Positions 1-6,800 of a DNA stretch of 6,925 bases are shown here, piece by piece. The position numbers and the translations under genes were made by a program. Position 1 is the stretch's first letter. Every line of letters begins with the position of its first letter. Origin of the DNA: an uncultured Rickettsiales bacterium (GTDB lineage Bacteria; Pseudomonadota; Alphaproteobacteria; Rickettsiales; UBA1997); contig CATOJU010000050.1 in the NCBI GenBank assembly GCA_951800555.1, positions 1 through 6,925 of the forward strand. The letters are read 5' to 3'. Under the pieces are notes generated by a model that was given only the letters and a program-made list of their open reading frames with translations, did no database searches and was not told the DNA's origin.

Positions 1-62
1 GTTTAATAAATTCTATTTTAATAAATTGTAAAAATACTAAAAAAATAGGAGATTTTCTTAAA

Positions 63-350
63 ATGGATATTATTCAAAATTTTATTAAAAATGATGTTAA
101 TATTAAAAATAAATTAATAAAAATTGCTATTTTAAATCCAGAGATTTCTAAAGAAGTAATTGAAATTAAAGAGGATAGTATTTTAAATTTAATTTGTGGT
201 AAAAAATTCTTCGAATATATTGATGATCATCGAGAAATTAAAAAATATACATTTAATAAATTAAATTTAAAAACTACTGCTAATGATTTTTATTATTTAA
301 TTAATAATCAGTTTGATGAAAAAAATCCAATTTTAGCTAATTCATTTTAA
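63..350 (+). CDS. Small hypothetical protein, 95 aa
   Basis: I do not recognise this protein. The start is supported by an AGGAG Shine-Dalgarno at 47-51, 11 nt before the ATG; the same AGGAG motif precedes the genes at 2240 and 3840. The 95-residue product is rich in Ile, Asn and Lys, has a single cysteine (C45) and shows no signal peptide or membrane segment. It looks like a small soluble, mostly helical protein. A strong inverted repeat begins about 20 nt after the TAA stop, consistent with a monocistronic unit. The window edge leaves only 62 bases upstream, so an operon with a preceding gene cannot be excluded. It could be a complete small protein or the surviving part of a larger decayed one. 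The ribosome-binding site and intact frame make a real gene more likely than chance. Confidence 0.6.
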   Translation: MDIIQNFIKNDVNIKNKLIKIAILNPEISKEVIEIKEDSILNLICGKKFFEYIDDHREIKKYTFNKLNLKTTANDFYYLINNQFDEKNPILANSF

Positions 351-370
351 AAACACTTTATACAAATATA

Positions 371-395
371 TCTAAATACAAATTTTGTATTTAGA
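371..395. terminator. Inverted repeat, possible terminator of the 95-aa gene
   Basis: TCTAAATACAAA is followed, after one central base, by its exact reverse complement TTTGTATTTAGA, giving a 12-bp-arm palindrome (about 11 bp of usable stem). Allowing one bulged A at 396, six further A/T pairs extend it to about 365-402. It lies about 15-20 nt after the stop at 350, where a transcription terminator would be expected. It is AT-rich and lacks a clean T-run on either side, so it is not a textbook intrinsic terminator; it could equally be an mRNA 3'-end stabilising hairpin or a protein-binding palindrome. Confidence 0.4.
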
Positions 396-722
396 ATATA
401 TTAAATATTGAGAATTGTTTATTTTAAATATAAAATTTTTAGAAACTTTGTATATAAAATTGAAAATTTCCTAAATAATGTTAAATATATTTTTTTACAA
501 ACTTTTATTATTTTTAAGTATTTTGTATTTCAAAATATAATTTATCACTATTCAATCTCTTTTATTCCGTCTTTATTTTTATTTTTGGTTGACAAAATAA
601 TATACGACTAAAACTTAATATTTTAAAATTTAATAAATTTAAAAGCCCTTTAATATCCTAAATTTTCTATTGTGCTCCAGCAAAATTCAAGCGGCTAATT
701 GGTTAACAACTGTAAATAAATT

Positions 723-867
723 TCATAAATTCACCTCTAAAAAAGTCTTTAATATTTCAAAATCAATAACACATAGTTATATTATTTGGATAATCATTTA
801 ACTCTTTTTTGTTATTTGAAATAGTTGCAATATATTTGTTTTCTGGTATATTTCTTTTAATTTTCAA
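723..867 (-). pseudogene. Possible decayed gene remnant, unrecognised
   Basis: On the minus strand, a TTG at 867-865 opens a 34-codon frame (beginning KIKRNIPENKYIATISNNKK) ending at a TGA at 765-763. Shifting frame near 771 continues as VIDFEILKTFLEVNL and stops at 725-723. The joined text has normal, non-low-complexity protein character, unlike random translations of AT-rich DNA, so it resembles the C-terminal end of a gene broken by a frameshift. There is no upstream coding continuation, because an in-frame TAA immediately precedes the TTG. No family is identified. It could also be chance; the evidence is only the look of the peptide across the shift. Confidence 0.25.
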
Positions 868-963
868 TTAAGCCAAAGAAAATAATTTTATTTATCAAAA
901 TACAATTATCGTATTAATAATTTATTTTATAAAAAAAATAATAAATTTTTTTAATTATTTAGA

Positions 964-993
964 TTGATTTATTATTATAATAATAATTATATA
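964..993 (+). promoter_or_regulatory. Candidate sigma-70-type promoter for the CcdA-like gene
   Basis: TTGATT at 964-969 and TATATA at 988-993 are separated by 18 nt, an acceptable -35/-10 arrangement. Transcription would start near 1000, almost at the ATG at 1002, implying a leaderless or near-leaderless mRNA. That fits the absence of any Shine-Dalgarno upstream of this gene, whereas its neighbours have AGGAG. In such AT-rich DNA, promoter-like hexamers are common, so this is only a candidate; a TATAAT also occurs at 976-981 but without a good -35 partner. Confidence 0.35.
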
Positions 994-1001
994 AACTTAT
1001 A

Positions 1002-2207
1002 ATGTTTATAAAGGTGAAAAATTTTTACAATAACTTATTTAAAGAAGAAAATAGATTTAACAATATTACTTTATTAATTCTAATTGTAATATTTTTTATA
1101 ATGAATTATCAACCAAAAACTAGTAAAAAAATAAATAAAGATGATATTATAGACAATAATATTCATATATTTATTCAACAATCTTGTAAACATTGTAGAG
1201 AATTAGAAAAGTTTATCAATGAAAAGAAATTAAAAAATATTTATGATATAAATTATCACGATTTAGCAAATAAAGATGATTTTGATTTGTTATCAAGATA
1301 TGCATATATTCATAATATTCCTTTAGGAAGTATTGGAACTCCAATGATTTTTACAAAAATAAATTATATTATAGGTTTTGAAAATAATGAAGATAAAAAA
1401 AGACAAGTAGTAGATCTATTTGAAAATAATATACAAAATAATAATGACAAAGAAGGAAATTATAAAAAAACTTTAAAAATTCCATTTTTTGGTGAAATTA
1501 AACTTTTTGATTTATCTTTACCAGCTCTCACTATACTTGTCGGTTTGGCTGATGGTTTTAACCCTTGTGCTATGTGGGTTTTAGTTTATTTATTATCAAT
1601 AACTATAACTTTAGGTGATAAGAAAAAAATATGGTTTTTAGTAGGAAGTTTTGTATTATCTTCTGGAATTTTATATTATTTATTTATGACTGCTTGGCTG
1701 AATGCTTTTTTATTTATTGGTTATGTTAGACTTTTGAATTTAATAATTGGGCTTTTTGCTTTATATTTCGGAATAATTACTGTACACGATTATATAAAAA
1801 ATAAAGGTCAAGTAGTATGTAAATTAGAAAATAATGAGACAAGAAATAAATCAATGAGTAAAATAAAAAGTATAGTAAATGCTCAATTATCAACTTTTGC
1901 AGTATTAAGTATAGTATTTTTAGCTTTCGTTGTTAATTCAATAGAATTTGTTTGTTCTGCCGCTCTACCTGCAACATATACTTATATATTAACTAAAGCA
2001 AATTTAAGTAATTTTGTATACTATATGTATTTACTTTTATATGATGTAATGTTTATGGCTGATGATATCATTGTTTTTGGTTGCGCTGTTTTTGCAATGA
2101 ATAAATATGTTGGAACTAAATATGAAAAGTATTCAACTATAATAGGTGGATCCATTATGTTTATAATTGGTATTTTTCTGGTATTTTTCCCAGATTTATT
2201 GAGATAA
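1002..2207 (+). CDS. Thioredoxin/glutaredoxin-like domain fused to CcdA/DsbD-type membrane thiol-electron transporter
   Basis: This 401-aa inner-membrane protein probably moves reducing equivalents across the cytoplasmic membrane for extracytoplasmic thiol-disulfide exchange. An N-terminal hydrophobic segment (about residues 22-36) is followed by a thioredoxin/glutaredoxin-like domain (about 52-145) with C62-K-H-C65 after a beta strand and a probable cis-proline loop IGTP (P114). Residues about 172-398 form a multi-span CcdA/DsbD-beta-like core. Its two predicted redox cysteines are C189 in FNPCAMW, corresponding to the NPC/SPC/TPC motif of helix 1, and C318 in EFVCSAALP, in the pseudo-symmetric repeat. 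Spans are apparent near 172-203, 209-229, 237-262, 297-325, 333-365 and 379-397. C273 and C361 are additional cysteines. The ATG at 1002 keeps the first membrane anchor; no Shine-Dalgarno precedes it, and a GTG at codon 5 is a less likely start. The gene is followed after 32 nt by the beta-CASP gene, a probable operon. The electron donor and acceptor are not visible here. Confidence 0.85.
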   Translation: MFIKVKNFYNNLFKEENRFNNITLLILIVIFFIMNYQPKTSKKINKDDIIDNNIHIFIQQSCKHCRELEKFINEKKLKNIYDINYHDLANKDDFDLLSRYAYIHNIPLGSIGTPMIFTKINYIIGFENNEDKKRQVVDLFENNIQNNNDKEGNYKKTLKIPFFGEIKLFDLSLPALTILVGLADGFNPCAMWVLVYLLSITITLGDKKKIWFLVGSFVLSSGILYYLFMTAWLNAFLFIGYVRLLNLIIGLFALYFGIITVHDYIKNKGQVVCKLENNETRNKSMSKIKSIVNAQLSTFAVLSIVFLAFVVNSIEFVCSAALPATYTYILTKANLSNFVYYMYLLLYDVMFMADDIIVFGCAVFAMNKYVGTKYEKYSTIIGGSIMFIIGIFLVFFPDLLR

Positions 2208-2239
2208 AAGAATATTAATAAAAATTAGGAGAAGACTTT

Positions 2240-3724
2240 ATGACGGAAGAAAATAAAGAAAACAAATTATTACCATATCCTGCTAAAAAAAGCATATTTA
2301 GCAATATTATTAGTGGTTGCAATAATTGTTTAAAAAAAATAAATTTTAAAATTACTAATATAAAAGTACCACAAATTACTTTTTTAGGAGCTTCAAAAAC
2401 AGTTACTGGTTCAAAATATTTAATTGAATATAAAGATAAAAAAATATTTGTTGATTGTGGACTATTTCAAGGTTTAAAAGATGATAGGTTAAAAAATAGA
2501 CAAAAATTACCTATTTTCCCTAAAAATGTTGATGCAATTATTTTAACACACGCCCATTTAGATCATAGTGGCTATATACCACTTATGGTAAAAGAAGGAT
2601 TTAAGGGCCCTGTATATAGTACTCAGGCAAGTTTTGAATTAGCAAAAATTATTTTACCTGATTCTGGTTATTTGCAAGAAGAAGACGCAAGATATATGGC
2701 TAAAAAAAATGCTTCAAAACATAAAGATCCTAAACCACTTTATACAGAAGAAGATGCTGTAAAATGTTTAAAACAATTTAAAATAGTAAGATTTGACAAT
2801 AAAGTTGATATAGGGAGCGGTGTTAGTTTTGAATTTCATCCAGCAGGACACATTTTAGGAGCTGGTACTATTTCTTTACATCTAGATGATAAAATTATTG
2901 TATTTTCAGGAGATTTAGGAAGAACTAATGATTTAGTTTTGTATGATCCAGTAAAAGTTAAAAATGCAGATTATGTTTTATGCGAATCAACCTATGGAGA
3001 TAGAATTCATAAAGATATAGATTGTAAAGAAGAACTTTGCAAAATTATTAAAAAAACTGTCAGCCGTGGTGGAAATTTAATTATTCCTGCTTTTGCAGTT
3101 GGTAGAACACAATTACTTTTATATTATATTTATAGATTAAAAAAGGAAAAAAAGATTCCAGGAATACCTATATTTGTTGATAGTCCTATGTCTATAAAAG
3201 TTACAAATCTATTGGATGATTTTGCAGATCAACATAGATTAACAAAAGAAGAATGTTTTGAAATATTTGATGATACAAAATTTACTACAACAGTAGATCA
3301 ATCAAAAAGAATTTTTGAATATAATATTCCATCAATAATAATTTCTGCTAGTGGTATGGCTACCGGTGGAAGAATCTTGCATCATATAGCTCATTATGGA
3401 CCAGATAATAAAAATACAATTTTATTGGTAGGTTATCAGGCAGTGGGAACGAGAGGAAGGTCATTACAAGACGGAGCAAAAGAGTTAAAAATTCACGGAC
3501 AAACAATTAAAATAAATGCTGAAGTAGAAAGATTGGAGAATATGTCCGCTCATGCTGATCAAAATGAGCTTATGGATTGGCTTGGTGGTTTTGAAAATAA
3601 ACCGAAAAGATTGTTTGTGGTGCATGGTGAGGAAAGATCTAGTGAAGCTTTTGCTGAGAGGGTAGAAAATGAGTTGGGTTGGAATACTACTGTGCCAGAT
3701 TATTTGCAGATAATGCAATTATGA
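2240..3724 (+). CDS. Metallo-beta-lactamase/beta-CASP ribonuclease, CPSF/Ysh1-like
   Basis: This 494-aa protein belongs to the zinc-dependent MBL/beta-CASP nucleases that cut RNA, the family of the 73-kDa cleavage factor CPSF and bacterial homologues; cytoplasmic RNA processing or decay is the expected role. The family fold starts at about residue 44 (ITFLGASKTVTGS). Visible motifs are D72 in VDCG (motif 1), the metal-binding THAHLDH at 103-109 (motif 2), H204 in PAGHILG (motif 3) and D225 in FSGDLG (motif 4). The beta-CASP region follows: E249 in CESTYGD (motif A), the GGRILHH stretch ending at H382 (motif B), H438 in SAHAD (motif C), and a final VHGE around H462 in the RNA-specificity segment. 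All expected catalytic residues are present. The first about 43 residues are an extension with CNNC at 27-30, absent from typical short members. The ATG has AGGAG at 2227-2231, 8 nt upstream. It sits 32 nt after the CcdA-like gene, probably cotranscribed. The stop is TGA. Substrate specificity (endo- versus exonuclease) cannot be read from sequence. Confidence 0.92.
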   Translation: MTEENKENKLLPYPAKKSIFSNIISGCNNCLKKINFKITNIKVPQITFLGASKTVTGSKYLIEYKDKKIFVDCGLFQGLKDDRLKNRQKLPIFPKNVDAIILTHAHLDHSGYIPLMVKEGFKGPVYSTQASFELAKIILPDSGYLQEEDARYMAKKNASKHKDPKPLYTEEDAVKCLKQFKIVRFDNKVDIGSGVSFEFHPAGHILGAGTISLHLDDKIIVFSGDLGRTNDLVLYDPVKVKNADYVLCESTYGDRIHKDIDCKEELCKIIKKTVSRGGNLIIPAFAVGRTQLLLYYIYRLKKEKKIPGIPIFVDSPMSIKVTNLLDDFADQHRLTKEECFEIFDDTKFTTTVDQSKRIFEYNIPSIIISASGMATGGRILHHIAHYGPDNKNTILLVGYQAVGTRGRSLQDGAKELKIHGQTIKINAEVERLENMSAHADQNELMDWLGGFENKPKRLFVVHGEERSSEAFAERVENELGWNTTVPDYLQIMQL

Positions 3725-3746
3725 ATTGTTTATGTATAAAAATAAA

Positions 3747-3774
3747 TTGATTAAAATTGATTTTTTACTTGATT
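3747..3774 (+). promoter_or_regulatory. Three TTGATT direct repeats upstream of the large phosphatase gene
   Basis: TTGATT occurs at 3747-3752, 3757-3762 and 3769-3774, with starts 10 and 12 nt apart, i.e. roughly one helical turn. They lie 66-93 nt before the ATG at 3840 in the 115-nt gap after the beta-CASP gene. They could be alternative -35 elements or a phased activator site; a TATAAA at 3784-3789 follows but at 21 nt or 9 nt from the nearest copies, not ideal spacing. AT-rich background makes chance plausible. Confidence 0.25.
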
Positions 3775-3789
3775 TATTAAAAATATAAA

Positions 3790-3812
3790 TTACATTTTTT
3801 ATGTAAAGTTTT
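3790..3812 (+). terminator. Weak hairpin with short T-run after the beta-CASP gene
   Basis: TTACAT (3790-3795) pairs with ATGTAA (3801-3806) around a TTTTT loop, and TTTT follows at 3809-3812. The 6-bp A/T-rich stem is weak for an intrinsic terminator. If functional, it would end the CcdA/beta-CASP transcript and separate it from the gene at 3840; otherwise it lies in the untranslated leader of that gene. Confidence 0.2.
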
Positions 3813-3839
3813 AATAATAATTATAAATAGGAGATAAAA

Positions 3840-6800
3840 ATGGCAAATGAAACGACAAATAAAATGACAGGTTATTTATCTGATAAAACATTAATAGGAC
3901 AAAAAGAATATTTAAATGACTGCATTAAGAAAATTAACAATAATATTGATAATGGGACAATAGAAGTTAAAGGTAGAGATAAAGCTGATGAAAATGAAAG
4001 AGCCTTAACAACAGATACCCATGGAGATTTAATATCATTAATGGGTGCTGCAGCAATGTGCGGTGTTAAATTTAAAGAAAATGAATTTTTATATTATGAC
4101 AGAAATGAAGGTATTTATTATGAAAAAGTTAATGGTAAATACTATAAATATACTCCACCTTATACTAGACCAAAGAAAGAGGGAAAAGGAAAAGATAGTA
4201 TAGAAATAGAAGGTAAAAATAATATAATTGTTGTCCCTATTCCAGATATTTCTAATGCAAGGGTATTATATCATTTAGGTGATGTAATAGATAGAGGACA
4301 AGAGAGTTTAACTTCTTTATTATTTTGCGAAATTTGTCCAACTATAAAATTGGCACAGGGAAACCATGAGTTTGATAGAGTAATAAATAATAATTATGGT
4401 TATAAACCTGAAATAGATTCAATAGAGATAGCTTTAGCCAGAATGAAACATAATGGCAAAATAAATACTGGATATTATGATGGAAAAGGTGATGATGTTA
4501 TAAGTTATTCTCATATACCTCTAACAGAAGATCATGTAGAAGGATTCTTTAATTTTTTGAATTCTGCCTATATGACTGTTAAATATTCAAATGAAGAATA
4601 TTTGAATGAAAATCCACCAGTAGTAAAATTTTTAGATAAAGAATTTAAAAAACAAGAGGGACATGAAGATTTATGTAAAAAAGTAAAAGATTTTTTAGGT
4701 AAAGGAAAAACATTAAATTTTGAAACGATTAAAGAAAATTTTACTAAAGAAGAAATGCTCATAATAAAAAATGTAGTAGCTGGAGCTTTAATTGAAAGAC
4801 AATTTAAAGTAGCAGAAGATGGCAAAATTACTTTTGTTAATGGTGGATTTTATAGTTATATGGATTTTGATGAATTATTATTAAATGATCCAGAAGGAAG
4901 AAATGTAAATATAATTAATTTTGAAGATAGTGAAGGAAGAGAAGATATTGAAATAGTTTGCAATGGAGTTGCTGGCCATGAAAGAGGGAATGGAATAAGA
5001 AATGGTAAAAATGGAGTTTTGTATGCAGATGACAGTAAAAGTGCCGGATATAGAACTGAAGGAAGTTGTGCTACAGTTACTAATATTAATATAGAAACTG
5101 GAGAAATTAGTCATTCTAGTTTTAGTGTTGAAAGAGAAGAAAAAGGTGAAATATTTTTGGGAAAGATCAAACCTAGAAAAAATAATAATCTAAAAGAAGG
5201 TACTTTTAGGCAGAATATAAAAGGTTATAAGAGTAACGATGAGGGGTTAGATAGCTTTAAATTACCATATATAATGTTGGAAAATAATGATAAGACAATT
5301 ATAGACGAAGTAAAAAAAAATTATAAAACAAGTAATATAGAAAATATTAAATCATATGCAGAAAATCATTATATTACTAACAACTTTATTCAGGAGAATT
5401 ATAATGAATCAGAAGTATTAACAAATAATAAACTAAAATGTTATTTAACAACAATAAAGCTTGGTGATATTGAATCAGTAAATAATTATATGGAAGAATT
5501 AGAAAAATTTTTTGAAATACTAAATGAGTCTGATAAATTAAAAAATTTTGGAGAAACAAAAGAAGAATTTATTAAAAAACATTTAGAAGCAATAAAAAAA
5601 TATTGTATTGAAAAAGCAATAAATAAGGAATATAGTGAAGAGGTTATAAATAAATTTAAAAAATTGGAAAAAGATTTAGATCCAAAAAAAGAAGAGCCAG
5701 AAATTAATGAAGAAAATCTATATAATAAAACTAATAATTGGATAAATTTTGATTGGTTCTATAGAGGAAATGAGGATGGAGATGAAGTGCCAGAAAAAGA
5801 AACAAAAATTTATATTGCAATAGATCCGGAACCAGAAAATATTTTAAAATCAAAAATTGTTTTTAGAAAATTTATGGATAAACATAATTTATATGGTAAA
5901 ATGCCACTAAAAAATAGCAAAAGAAGTGCCTTAATTATATATGGTCCTGTAACAAAAGAACAACTAATTGAATTAGAGGAAAAAATGCAAGAGGCAGGTG
6001 TAAGACCTAAATTATTTAAAAGTGGTAAAAGTTTAGGAGATATAGCAATAAAAGGTTCTTTATATTCATATTTTAAATGTGATGGGTTTGAATATATTCC
6101 AGAAATTCATGGTGATAATAGACCAGTTTATGATAATCCAAAACAAGTGGAATACATGGATAGGATTAGAAAAGGTGAATTTATGGATATAGAGATTATA
6201 AGAAGATATAAAGATATGGATTTATCAAATGATGTACATCGTGATTATACAAAATATAATGAAAGTGAAAAATATACTGAATATTTAAAAATGATATTAC
6301 CCTGTAATGCAGTTCAAAGACAAATATTGGATGTATTTTTTAGACTTGAGTTAATGGAAAATAATCCGAAAATGAATATTATAAATTTTATTAGTGAGTT
6401 TATACCAGATAACAAAGAAATAGTAGAAGCTTTTGCAGAAAATATAAAGAAAGTTCCAAAAAATATGCTTATTGATTATTTAAATGAAAATTCGGAAATA
6501 AATTGGGATGATTTTGTTAGTAAATTTATGCCAGATAACAAAGAAATAGGGGAAGCTTTTTCAGAAATTTTTACAAAAAATAAAAAAAAATTTCCAAATA
6601 ATAAATTCATAAATATATTAAATAAAGAACCAAAAATAAATTGGACTGATTTTACTCCTGATTTTATAACAGATAGATTAGAATTTGTAAAAACTATTAT
6701 AGAAAATACAAAAAGAGTCCCAGAAGTTGAATTAAGAAGTTTTTTAAATACTTTTATTAAGGGTGGAACTGTTTCAACTGATCCAACTATAACGGAAAAA

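Larger units (their letters stand above)
351..1001. other. Long intergenic region with no convincing intact gene
   Basis: About 650 bases separate the 95-aa gene from the CcdA-like gene. The only + strand open frame (408-611, TTG start) lacks a Shine-Dalgarno, encodes a low-complexity Phe/Ile/Tyr string and looks like an AT-rich chance frame. The stretch at about 645-715 is slightly richer in G and C than its surroundings and carries no intact frame on either strand. On the minus strand, 723-867 has a protein-like frame broken by a shift, described separately. I see no tRNA, tmRNA, CRISPR or insertion-sequence ends. Nearest the next gene lies a candidate promoter. The region reads as decayed DNA plus regulatory sequence. 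Confidence 0.55.

Noticed and set aside
408..611. 67-codon + strand frame with a TTG start
   Set aside because: It has no Shine-Dalgarno, its product is a low-complexity Phe/Ile/Tyr string, and it overlaps the palindrome-flanked AT-rich gap; it looks like a chance frame.
645..720. Possible tRNA or tmRNA: a D-arm-like CTAATTGGTTAAC, and a minus-strand peptide NQLAA followed by a stop that resembles a tmRNA tag end
   Set aside because: No acceptor stem, anticodon stem or T-arm can be folded around it, and no T-arm/CCA-end sequence is found at the expected distance on either strand.
3485..3718. Minus-strand frame of 77 codons
   Set aside because: It is antisense to the conserved 3' end of the beta-CASP gene and is a shadow of that coding sequence.
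1002..3724. Alternative genetic code with TGA as tryptophan or glycine, suggested by the low GC
   Set aside because: The beta-CASP gene ends at TGA exactly where the family ends, and tryptophan is TGG throughout.
4568..5114. Two minus-strand frames (4568-4825 and 4881-5114)
   Set aside because: Both are antisense to the PPP phosphatase coding region, are Ser/Phe-rich mirror translations, and have no support of their own.
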